Positions 1 to 4,953 of a stretch of DNA of 7,329 nt are shown piece after piece. The stretch covers positions 1 to 7,329 of the forward strand of contig MHFM01000022.1 in assembly GCA_001804205.1 (NCBI GenBank). Reading direction: 5' to 3'. A model generated the notes under the pieces. That model was given only the letters and a program-made list of their open reading frames with translations. It was not told where the DNA came from and ran no database searches. A program made the translations under genes and the position numbers. This stretch comes from Omnitrophica bacterium RIFCSPLOWO2_01_FULL_45_10b. Lineage in GTDB: Bacteria; Omnitrophota; Omnitrophia; Omnitrophales; Danuiimicrobiaceae. The first letter of the stretch is position 1. Every line of letters begins with the position of its first letter.

Positions 1-105
1 ACCGATAATGGCTACGGTGGTTACCATTTCACCTAAGGTAAATCCTCTTTTATTCCTTTTCATTTTGATCATGTGTTTCTTCTTATCCTTTTCTTTGATC
101 AGCAT
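1..105 (-). CDS. Type IV pilin-like protein, N-terminal part (runs off the left edge)
   Basis: Only the first 35 codons are in the window. They read as a Lys/Arg-rich leader followed by the class III (prepilin) signal GFTLGEMV and a hydrophobic stretch TVAIIG. Prepilin peptidase would cut between Gly and Phe; Glu at mature position 5, needed for pilin assembly in this family, is present. The product should be an inner-membrane prepilin assembled into a pilus or type II-secretion-like pseudopilus. It lies 44 bp downstream of a second pilin gene with the same orientation, so the two form a tandem array. Start is uncertain: ATG at 105 (used here), 72 or 63 all keep a plausible basic leader. A G-rich GGGGA six bases before the first ATG weakly favours 105. 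Everything after the leader is outside the window, so pilin type and length are unknown. Confidence 0.75.
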   Translation of the reverse strand, partial: MLIKEKDKKKHMIKMKRNKRGFTLGEMVTTVAIIG

Positions 106-108
106 ACA
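23..108 (-). repeat. 86-bp perfect repeat, copy 1 (pilin leader region)
   Basis: Identical, base for base, to 1087-1172 (offset 1064). It covers the prepilin leader, the cleavage site and the first residues of the mature helix. Identity stops abruptly on both sides: just outside the first ATG, and within the codons following GEMV. That includes synonymous positions, which is unexpected for selection on protein alone and suggests recent duplication or gene conversion. Confidence 0.9.
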
Positions 109-116
109 TGTCCCCG

Positions 117-131
117 CCGTACCCGGTACGG
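117..131. repeat. Small G+C-rich hairpin between the two pilin genes
   Basis: CCGTAC-CCG-GTACGG forms a 6-bp stem with a 3-base loop in the 44-bp gap between the pilin genes. On the minus strand it sits directly before the G-rich stretch that may be the ribosome site of the downstream pilin gene. No T-run follows, so it is not a standard terminator. A tandem ACGGAATT duplication (128-143) lies beside it. Role unknown. Confidence 0.35.
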
Positions 132-149
132 AATTACGGAATTAAAATT

Positions 150-1169
150 TTAGCCCGGCTCCGGTAGCAACGCCTCTGATTTTACTTTAGAGAAATTTTC
201 ACTTGCCGAATGCCAGCGCGACATAAACTCTGCTTGATTTTTAACCGGCTGTGCTACTTGGAAGCTAAATTCGAGCGCTTTTGAATTAGATGAATAGAGG
301 TTCGCAACATATTGAAGGTAAGAAAGATTTCCATAATGTCCGAGGGCTTTCTGGACAGCAAGAACTGTTGTAGCTGAATCCGCAACTGTATGCTCTTTGA
401 CTGTCAAGTAAATGCCCTTTGCTTTTAAGGTTTCAATCACCGAAGGAAGAAGTGCCTCAAACAGCTTAGAATTCTCCGTTGGTGTCTCAAAAGAAATAAA
501 TGAAAGAGCAGGACCATCTAATGTATTTTGGATTTTGTAATCACTTTGGCTATTTAACCACACCGCCTCATATTCAAGATAAGCAGCCATCCATTCTATC
601 CGCTTTGCATTGGTAAATAAGAAAGAACTTCCCAAGGTGGTGAAATTAGTAATTATGTTAACCGGAACCGAATTACCCCAATTCGCTCCCACACCAAAAG
701 CAACGGCGGCGTTGCCTATGGCATCCTCCGTGATTCCAAGAGGAGTGAGGACAAAGCATCTGTCTCCGGCAATGCCCCATCGTCCTGCTTGAGGGCAAGT
801 TCTGAGTTGAAAGGTGGAGAGGTTAGGGCCTGTCGTATAGCCATTGGTGGTGTATTCTCTACGGTTAATTCCGAAGAGTGAGGCTGTAATGGCTACTTCT
901 TCACCACTACTACCCAATGAATTGATGTGTGGGTGGAATTGGCTGTTCTGGTTGTATAAATCATTCATATGAGTGCCTATAGTCTTCAGATGCTGTTTCA
1001 CCATCTCCATATTCACCTGCATCCTGACCCTCATGTAATTGGGGACGGCAATGGCAGTAATCGACCCCACAATGGCGACGGTCACCACCATTTCACCTAA
1101 GGTAAATCCTCTTTTATTCCTTTTCATTTTGATCATGTGTTTCTTCTTATCCTTTTCTTTGATCAGCAT
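150..1169 (-). CDS. Type IV pilin-like / pseudopilin-like protein, large
   Basis: The protein is 339 residues from the ATG at 1169. A Lys-rich leader is followed by G-FTLGEMVV and a hydrophobic segment up to about AIAVPNY, the standard class III signal plus N-terminal alpha helix of type IV pilins. Glu5 of the mature protein is present; position 4 is Gly where Ile or Leu is more usual. The rest, about 300 residues, is much longer than a typical 120-180-residue pilin and is not recognised. It has one close Cys pair (CPQAGRWGIAGDRC) that could form a disulfide in a surface loop. It is probably secreted or envelope-located. A longer ATG start at 1214 is open, but its extra residues are not shared with the neighbouring copy. 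ATGs at 1136 and 1127 would give more usual 10- and 7-residue leaders; the purine-rich stretch before 1136 could be a ribosome site. Pilin-like fold confident, precise role unknown. Confidence 0.85.
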   Translation of the reverse strand: MLIKEKDKKKHMIKMKRNKRGFTLGEMVVTVAIVGSITAIAVPNYMRVRMQVNMEMVKQHLKTIGTHMNDLYNQNSQFHPHINSLGSSGEEVAITASLFGINRREYTTNGYTTGPNLSTFQLRTCPQAGRWGIAGDRCFVLTPLGITEDAIGNAAVAFGVGANWGNSVPVNIITNFTTLGSSFLFTNAKRIEWMAAYLEYEAVWLNSQSDYKIQNTLDGPALSFISFETPTENSKLFEALLPSVIETLKAKGIYLTVKEHTVADSATTVLAVQKALGHYGNLSYLQYVANLYSSNSKALEFSFQVAQPVKNQAEFMSRWHSASENFSKVKSEALLPEPG

Positions 1170-1172
1170 ACA
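1087..1172 (-). repeat. 86-bp perfect repeat, copy 2 (pilin leader region)
   Basis: Partner of 23-108. It encodes the leader and first mature residues of the complete pilin gene and reaches three bases outside the ATG at 1169. Upstream of 1172 and inside the gene below 1087 the two copies diverge at once. Confidence 0.9.
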
Positions 1173-1349
1173 GATATCCAATGAAAGGATAACTTTCGAT
1201 AAGGCGTAAAGCAAACAAGTAAAGCAGATTGTGTTTTTGTAGATCGCTCGGATAAAGAGGCCGGGGTGTGTTAATAAATGGGTAAAAAAACGTGCTTTGC
1301 TTCATCATTTTGAGCGCCTCATACCGGCGACAAGTTGAGGAGAGTGCTG

Positions 1350-1504
1350 GGCGCATCCCACTTGATGCAGTAATTTTATCCCCGTCATTACGAGGACTGC
1401 CGCCGAAGGCGGCGGGACGAAGTAATCTCGCGAGATTGCTTCGGCTCCGCTTTAGAGCACTGCCTCGCAATGACGGAGACAACTGCATGAACTGGGATAC
1501 ACCC
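1350..1504. mobile_element. MITE-like palindromic element (155 bp) with 10-bp flanking duplication
   Basis: The element is nearly symmetrical about position 1428-1430. Outer ends 1350-1371 and 1482-1504 are imperfect inverted repeats around CATCCCA...TGCAGT. Inside them, CCGTCATTACGAGG (1382-1395) pairs with CCTCGCAATGACGG (1463-1476) with one mismatch. The centre is a 26-base near-palindrome (1418-1443). Each half also holds its own small hairpin (1399-1413 and 1444-1458), so it can fold as a cruciform. GAGAGTGCTG is repeated exactly at 1340-1349 and 1505-1514, directly outside the ends, as expected for a target-site duplication. No transposase is encoded, so it would need one in trans. CGTCATTGCGAG-type palindromes are dispersed in many bacterial genomes. 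Open frames across it are by-products of the palindrome. Confidence 0.8.
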
Positions 1505-1520
1505 GAGAGTGCTGAAAATC

Positions 1521-1550
1521 TTGCCAATCCGCTCCGTTTACCGATATACT
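1521..1550 (+). promoter_or_regulatory. Sigma-70-type promoter for leuC-GIY-YIG-leuD
   Basis: TTGCCA at 1521-1526 and TATACT at 1545-1550 are separated by 18 bp, a near-consensus -35/-10 pair. It begins 7 bp after the flanking repeat of the upstream MITE and points at leuC. Transcription would begin around 1556-1560, just before the left arm of element A, so that arm would be part of the leader RNA. Confidence 0.6.
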
Positions 1551-1564
1551 ATTTCCCTTTATGG

Positions 1565-1678
1565 CCCCGTTAGATCTCTTTTCTAAAACAAGGTAAACTA
1601 AATGATGAAAATATATCAGTATTTGATATTAATAGTGAATAAGGAAATAATCATAAATAATCTGGAGATCTAACGGGG
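1565..1678 (+). mobile_element. Element A: 114-bp inverted-repeat insertion at the leuC start codon
   Basis: Perfect 14-bp terminal inverted repeats: CCCCGTTAGATCTC (1565-1578) and GAGATCTAACGGGG (1665-1678), around an AT-rich core. The triplet TGG flanks both ends (1562-1564 and 1679-1681). Deleting the element plus one TGG joins ATGG to CTAAAACA and restores ATG-GCT-AAA-ACA, the usual LeuC beginning Met-Ala-Lys-Thr. The right end instead supplies the GTG start (first G at 1678) and the GGAG ribosome site (1664-1667). The cut-off ancestral ATG (1561) now opens only an 11-codon frame ending at 1596. The ends match those of element B over 13 bases on each side, but no nuclease gene is present, so A may be a non-autonomous derivative. 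If both arms are transcribed they would form a long-range helix over the leuC ribosome site. Confidence 0.75.
1602..1673 (+). CDS. Possible 23-codon leader peptide upstream of leuC
   Basis: The frame runs from ATG 1602 (a second ATG follows at once) to TAA 1671-1673, inside the right arm of element A and 4 bases before the leuC GTG. AAGG (1590-1593) lies 8 bases upstream, a good ribosome-site distance. Eleven of 23 residues are Ile, Leu or Val, with segments LILIV and EIII, which is what a leader sensing branched-chain amino acids would show. Against this, the region is very AT-rich, which favours Ile codons by chance, and many of them are ATA. A ribosome translating it would open the helix that could mask the leuC ribosome site. 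Function is inferred only. Confidence 0.3.
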   Translation: MMKIYQYLILIVNKEIIINNLEI

Positions 1679-3081
1679 TGGCTAAAACATTGTTCGAAAA
1701 AATTTGGGATGCTCATGTTGTAACCTCCATGACGGATGGCATGACACTTCTTTATATTGACCGCCATCTTGTCCACGAGGTAACAAGCCCCCAAGCATTT
1801 GAAGGACTTCGCTTAAGCAAAACTCGCGTGCGGCGGCCTGAACTTACCTTCGCCACGATGGATCACAATGTGCCTACCATTGACCGGATGAACATTAAAG
1901 ACCCCATTTCCCGCGCTCAAATTGAAGCACTTACGGCCAACTGTGCTGAATTTGGAATCACACTTTACGATTTGAAAAGCGATCGGCAAGGAATTGTCCA
2001 TATCATCGGCCCTGAACTCGGGCTGACCCTGCCCGGCACCACCATTGTTTGCGGTGATTCGCATACCTCAACTCACGGCGCTTTTGGAACGCTCGCCTTC
2101 GGAATCGGCACTTCTGAAGTGGAACATGTGCTGGCCACTCAATGCCTCCGGCAAAAACGCCCCAAAACATTCAAGGTGGAATTCAGCGGAAAACTCAAGC
2201 CCGGAGTTACCGCCAAAGACATGATTCTCAAATTAATCGGAACGATTGGCACCGCCGGCGGAACGGGCTATGTGCTTGAATATTGTGGTGAAGCGGTGAG
2301 GGCGCTTTCCATGGAAGCGCGCATGACGATTTGCAACATGAGCATCGAAGCCGGAGCTCGCGCCGGAATGATTGCACCGGATGATACGACTTTTCAATAT
2401 ATGGCCCAAGGCAACCGCCCGTTTGCTCCGAAAGGCAAGCTATTTGACGAATCGGTAGCCTTTTGGGGCACGCTTGTTACCGATCGCGACGCAAAATACG
2501 ACCGGGAAATTTCAATTGATGCTTCCCAAATCGCCCCGCAAGTAACTTGGGGAACGAACCCTGGTATGGTCATCGATGTTACGGGGCGTGTTCCTGACCC
2601 AAATCAAGTGCCGGGATATCATCCAAAAGATGTGGAGCAGGCATTAAATTATATGGGGCTTAAACCGGGAACGCCGATTACCGAGATAAAAATCGATACT
2701 GTTTTCATTGGAAGCTGTACGAATGCCAGAATTGAAGACTTGCGCGCTGCCGCTAAAATCATCAAAGGCCGAAAGATAGCATCCGGAGTTCGTGTCCTGG
2801 TTGTGCCGGGATCTGAGCAAGTCCGTAAACAAGCGGAGGCCGAAGAGCTTCACACCGTTTTTCAAGCTGCGGGCTGTGAGTGGCGTCAGTCCGGATGCAG
2901 CATGTGCCTTGGGATGAATCCCGATCAGCTGAAACCGGGCGAACGATGCGCTTCAACTTCAAACCGTAATTTCGAAGGCCGACAAGGCAAGGGCGGGCGA
3001 ACTCATCTTGTGAGCCCTGAAATGGCTGCCGCGGCAGCCATCGCCGGCCATTTTGTCGATATCCGCACCTGGCCCCGTTAG
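1678..3081 (+). CDS. leuC: 3-isopropylmalate dehydratase large subunit
   Basis: LeuC with LeuD converts 2-isopropylmalate to 3-isopropylmalate in leucine biosynthesis (cytosolic, aconitase superfamily). The protein is 467 residues, the usual length of the bacterial large subunit. Visible signatures are the N-terminus MAKTLFEKIWDAH, MDHNVPT (61-67), CGDSHTSTHGAFG (125-137), IGSCTN (344-349) and SGCSMCLGMNPD (405-416). The 4Fe-4S ligands are Cys347, Cys407 and Cys410. GTG 1678 is the only sensible start: the frame has a stop at 1654 and no other start between. The GGAG at 1664-1667 lies 10 bases upstream. Both ends are made by insertion elements: the GTG start by element A, and the last two codons Pro-Arg plus the TAG by the left end of element B. 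The ancestral protein probably ended ...DIRTWN instead of ...DIRTWPR. The enzyme itself looks intact. Confidence 0.98.
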   Translation: MAKTLFEKIWDAHVVTSMTDGMTLLYIDRHLVHEVTSPQAFEGLRLSKTRVRRPELTFATMDHNVPTIDRMNIKDPISRAQIEALTANCAEFGITLYDLKSDRQGIVHIIGPELGLTLPGTTIVCGDSHTSTHGAFGTLAFGIGTSEVEHVLATQCLRQKRPKTFKVEFSGKLKPGVTAKDMILKLIGTIGTAGGTGYVLEYCGEAVRALSMEARMTICNMSIEAGARAGMIAPDDTTFQYMAQGNRPFAPKGKLFDESVAFWGTLVTDRDAKYDREISIDASQIAPQVTWGTNPGMVIDVTGRVPDPNQVPGYHPKDVEQALNYMGLKPGTPITEIKIDTVFIGSCTNARIEDLRAAAKIIKGRKIASGVRVLVVPGSEQVRKQAEAEELHTVFQAAGCEWRQSGCSMCLGMNPDQLKPGERCASTSNRNFEGRQGKGGRTHLVSPEMAAAAAIAGHFVDIRTWPR

Positions 3082-3350
3082 AGACAGAAATTATGTATTA
3101 CACCTATATAATCCATAGCAAAAAAGATAATCGATGGTATACGGGATTTACGGCTGACTTACGGAAACGCCTCAAGCAGCACAACGACGGAAAAGTGTTT
3201 TCAACCAAGAATAGAGGGCCTTTCAAGTTGATTTACTATGAAGCTTGCATCTGTGAACGAGATGCAAGAACGCGTGAAAAGTATCTGAAATCGGGAATGG
3301 GGAAACGTTATCTCAAGAACCGCTTGAGGCGTTTCCTGTCTCTAACGGGG
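3073..3350 (+). mobile_element. Element B: 278-bp inverted-repeat element carrying a GIY-YIG gene, inserted between leuC and leuD
   Basis: Perfect 15-bp terminal inverted repeats: CCCCGTTAGAGACAG (3073-3087) and CTGTCTCTAACGGGG (3336-3350). TGG flanks both ends (3070-3072 and 3351-3353). Removing the element and one TGG gives ...CGC-ACC-TGG-AAC-TAA-TTA-ATG, that is leuC ending Arg-Thr-Trp-Asn-stop with leuD starting 3 bases later. The left end gives leuC a new in-frame stop (TGG-CCC-CGT-TAG). The right end leads the GIY-YIG frame into the old leuC stop, so spacing to leuD is unchanged. The outer 13 bases of each end are identical to element A. No transposase is encoded; the nuclease is the only candidate mobility protein. 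Confidence 0.8.
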
Positions 3351-3359
3351 TGGAACTAA
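3093..3359 (+). CDS. Single-domain GIY-YIG endonuclease-like protein
   Basis: The 88-residue protein belongs to the small stand-alone GIY-YIG family (UvrC N-terminal-like / UPF0213 type). Visible motifs are the GIY equivalent YTYI (3-6), the YIG equivalent YTG (16-18), ADLRKRLKQHN (21-31) with the candidate catalytic Arg24 or Arg26, and REKYLK with the expected metal-binding Glu62. These proteins are metal-dependent DNA nucleases or nickases; the target of this one is unknown. It fills element B. The last residues LSLTG are encoded by the right arm, and the final Trp-Asn-stop is the displaced ancestral end of leuC. The stop lies 3 bases before the leuD ATG, so translation is probably coupled. 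The ribosome site is weak; ribosomes ending leuC 11 bases upstream may reinitiate here. It may act on element ends (mobility) or be a general repair-type nuclease. Confidence 0.9.
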   Translation: MYYTYIIHSKKDNRWYTGFTADLRKRLKQHNDGKVFSTKNRGPFKLIYYEACICERDARTREKYLKSGMGKRYLKNRLRRFLSLTGWN

Positions 3360-3362
3360 TTA

Positions 3363-4001
3363 ATGGAACCGTTTAAAAGCCATCGGGGTTTAATCGCAAC
3401 GCTGGACCATGCCAATGTAGACACGGATCAAATCATTCCAAAACAATTCCTGAAATCAATCCAACGCACGGGTTTTGAACAGAATTTGTTTTATGACTGG
3501 CGTTACCTAGCGGATGGAACACCCAATCCGGATTTTGAGTTAAACCAGGAACGTTTTCACGGTGCTTCTATTTTGGTAACGCGCAATAATTTCGGCTGTG
3601 GATCAAGCCGCGAGCATGCCGTTTGGGCCATTCGGCAGTACGGGTTTAAAGCCGTGATCGCGCCATGGCAAAAACGCGGCAGCACCGTCGTTCCGGCATT
3701 TGCGGATATCTTCCGCACAAACAGCACCAAAAACGGACTGCTGACGGTTGAATTAAAAGAATCTGAGGTGGAAGAAATATTCCAAATGGTAGACCGCTAT
3801 AAAGGGCTTGAGGCAACCGTCAACTTGGAGCATCAACGAGTCACGCTACACCTTGCCGAGGAAATCTCGTTTCATTTTGATATCGACCCCTCGATTAAAG
3901 GCCATCTGGTCCAAGGTTTGGATGAAATCTGCCAGACCCTACAATGTGAAGACGCAATTAAAGCGTTCGAAACCCGCCACAGCTCCCAACGGTGGATATA
4001 A
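3363..4001 (+). CDS. leuD: 3-isopropylmalate dehydratase small subunit
   Basis: LeuD is the partner that completes the active site of isopropylmalate isomerase. Signatures are LDHANVDTDQIIPKQFL (14-30), FYDWRY (43-48), NFGCGSSREHAVWAI (76-90) and AFADIFRTNSTKNGLL (112-127). The length is 212 residues against about 201 in E. coli. The extra length is largely one ten-residue segment, W102-P111 (WQKRGSTVVP), inserted between VIAP and AFADIF; typical LeuD runs directly IAPSFADIF there. The start ATG 3363 has GGGGTGG about 9 bases upstream, contributed by the right end of element B and its flanking TGG. It ends 2 bp before the terminator hairpin facing the cold-shock gene. Function is confident; the insert is odd because the region lies near the substrate pocket. 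Confidence 0.97.
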   Translation: MEPFKSHRGLIATLDHANVDTDQIIPKQFLKSIQRTGFEQNLFYDWRYLADGTPNPDFELNQERFHGASILVTRNNFGCGSSREHAVWAIRQYGFKAVIAPWQKRGSTVVPAFADIFRTNSTKNGLLTVELKESEVEEIFQMVDRYKGLEATVNLEHQRVTLHLAEEISFHFDIDPSIKGHLVQGLDEICQTLQCEDAIKAFETRHSSQRWI

Positions 4002-4002
4002 A

Positions 4003-4059
4003 AAAGGCGCTACTGCTTGCCTCTCGGCCTTCAAGACCGGATTTTGCAGTAACGCCTTT
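4003..4059 (-). terminator. Rho-independent terminator of the cold-shock gene (also at the leuD end)
   Basis: AAAGGCGCTACTGC (4003-4016) pairs with GCAGTAACGCCTTT (4046-4059) with a single mismatch. On the minus strand the stem is followed by a run of six T, a strong intrinsic terminator 31 bases after the cold-shock stop. On the plus strand it begins 1 base after the leuD stop but has only a short T-run, so it may work weakly in both directions between these convergent genes. The 29-base loop can form a further weak stem. Confidence 0.8.
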
Positions 4060-4089
4060 AGTGATTCGAAATTAATAAGCGCGCAAAAA

Positions 4090-4293
4090 TTATTGCTGCT
4101 TCTTTACGTTCGTGGCCTGATCTCCTTTCGGACCGCGGGTAATTTCAAACTCAACTGCCTCACCCTCGCGGAGGGTTTTAAAACCATCGCCTAAAATAGC
4201 GGAATGATGGACAAATACATCTTTCCCGCCATCAACCGCAATAAATCCATAACCCTTTTGATCATTGAACCACTTGACTGTACCTTTTGACAT
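4090..4293 (-). CDS. Cold-shock domain protein (CspA family)
   Basis: The 67-residue protein is one complete cold-shock domain: MSKGTVKWFND, RNP1 motif KGYGFI (13-18) and RNP2 motif VFVHHS (26-31), ending NVKKQQ. These five-stranded beta-barrel proteins bind single-stranded RNA and DNA and act as RNA chaperones in the cytosol. AGGAGA (4305-4310) is the ribosome site, about 11 bases from the ATG. A promoter (4388-4417) gives a leader RNA of about 90 bases with a hairpin, as is common for regulated csp genes. It has its own terminator and is likely a single-gene unit. Which csp paralogue it is, and whether cold induces it, cannot be told from sequence. Confidence 0.97.
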   Translation of the reverse strand: MSKGTVKWFNDQKGYGFIAVDGGKDVFVHHSAILGDGFKTLREGEAVEFEITRGPKGDQATNVKKQQ

Positions 4294-4349
4294 TTTCTCT
4301 TTTCTCTCCTGTGTTGAAACGTACGCTTTACTTTACTGACTTCTTAATC

Positions 4350-4380
4350 GGCTTCAAATGCCCATCAGACATTTGCAGCC
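4350..4380 (-). promoter_or_regulatory. Hairpin in the cold-shock mRNA leader
   Basis: GGC-TT-CAAATG (4350-4360) and CATTTG-CA-GCC (4370-4380) form a stem interrupted by a 2-by-2 internal loop, with a 9-base apical loop. It would lie near the 5' end of the transcript from the promoter at 4388-4417. Leader structures influence csp mRNA stability and translation in well-studied bacteria; here the role is inferred. Confidence 0.4.
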
Positions 4381-4387
4381 GAGGGGT

Positions 4388-4417
4388 ATTGTACCTTATG
4401 TATAAAGCCCATGTAAA
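4388..4417 (-). promoter_or_regulatory. Sigma-70-type promoter of the cold-shock gene
   Basis: On the minus strand TTTACA (4412-4417) and TACAAT (4388-4393) are separated by 18 bp. The predicted start near 4381 leaves a leader of about 85-90 bases. The -35 box overlaps the first copy of an 11-bp direct repeat next to a palindrome (4415-4466). Confidence 0.6.
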
Positions 4418-4466
4418 TAAATTCTGAGCCATCGGGGAGTTTCCCCCGACCCCTCAAATAAATTCT
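4415..4466. repeat. 30-bp palindrome between 11-bp direct repeats
   Basis: AAATAAATTCT occurs exactly at 4415-4425 and 4456-4466. The 30 bases between them (4426-4455) form an interrupted palindrome: GAG..TCGGGG pairs with CCCCGA..CTC around a 6-base loop. The arrangement looks like a short palindromic insertion with target duplication. It may also help end transcription from the kinase gene, although no T-run follows. From 4467 to 4548 nothing further is recognised. Confidence 0.55.
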
Positions 4467-4548
4467 AAAACCCTGCTGTCATTATTCCTGCCCTATCATT
4501 TTCGGCATTAACTGCCAAAGATAAAGGGCTATGTCTGAGATTGCTTCA

Positions 4549-4953
4549 TTACCGGTGAAGCAAAGGGTAAATGCGATCGTAGAAACGCGGTCCAAACACG
4601 ATCAGCCCGATCGCTACGGCGCCTATGGCCGTAATTAAAACACCCGCCGCCGCAATATCTTTGGCGCGGCGAATTAAGTCAGAATAGGTTTTCCCAGATA
4701 CCACATCCGCTATAATTTCTAAAACGGTGTTAAACGCTTCGGCTACCCATACCATGGCAATCGCAATCACAATCAAAGCAAGGCCGCCGCGATCGATTCC
4801 AAGCCACCAACTCAAATTCAAAACCAAGATGGTCATAATGGCATGAACCCACGCATTGTGCTGGCTCGAAAGCATATCTCCAAGGCCTCTCAAAGCATGT
4901 TTAAAACTTTCAAACCGAGAACGCAACGAAAACTGTGTTTCTTTTTCTTTCAT
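4549..4953 (-). CDS. dgkA: Diacylglycerol kinase / undecaprenol kinase, integral membrane (DAGK family)
   Basis: The 134-residue membrane protein has three hydrophobic segments at about 37-53, 57-77 and 102-122. The family motif is clear: AEAFNTVLEIIADV (71-84) with Glu72, Asn75 and Glu79, then RRAKDIAAAGVL (95-106). The N-terminal FESFKHALRGL is also typical. These small trimeric kinases use ATP to phosphorylate diacylglycerol (proteobacterial type) or undecaprenol (Gram-positive type), recycling lipid carriers in the inner membrane. The AKDIAAA form resembles the undecaprenol group, but substrate cannot be fixed from sequence. The start is sure: AAGGAG lies 5 bases before the ATG. The ATG overlaps the stop of the upstream ArsC-like gene (ATGA), so translation is coupled. 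Confidence 0.93.
   Translation of the reverse strand: MKEKETQFSLRSRFESFKHALRGLGDMLSSQHNAWVHAIMTILVLNLSWWLGIDRGGLALIVIAIAMVWVAEAFNTVLEIIADVVSGKTYSDLIRRAKDIAAAGVLITAIGAVAIGLIVFGPRFYDRIYPLLHR

Noticed and set aside
1170..1214. Longer start for the complete pilin
   Set aside because: The extra hydrophobic residues lie before the basic leader, which would spoil a class III signal, and are not shared with the neighbouring copy.
1147..1573. Overlapping open frames on both strands across the MITE and the pilin upstream region
   Set aside because: Their Arg/Ser/Leu-rich products come from translating the palindrome. They lack ribosome sites and family features.
1623..1657. Promoter inside element A (TTGATA with AT-rich -10 candidates)
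   Set aside because: Spacing to any -10-like box is 19 or 23 bp and the boxes are poor; the pair at 1521-1550 is clearly better. Any AT-rich core gives such matches.
3344..3362. T-box-like motif GGGGTGGAAC before leuD
   Set aside because: It resembles part of the T-box consensus, but there is no specifier stem, antiterminator or terminator. The sequence is explained by the element end plus the ancestral leuC terminus.
4003..4059. Riboswitch or small RNA in the leuD/csp gap
   Set aside because: A near-perfect stem with a T-run on the minus strand right after the csp stop is fully explained as a terminator; no known riboswitch core was seen.
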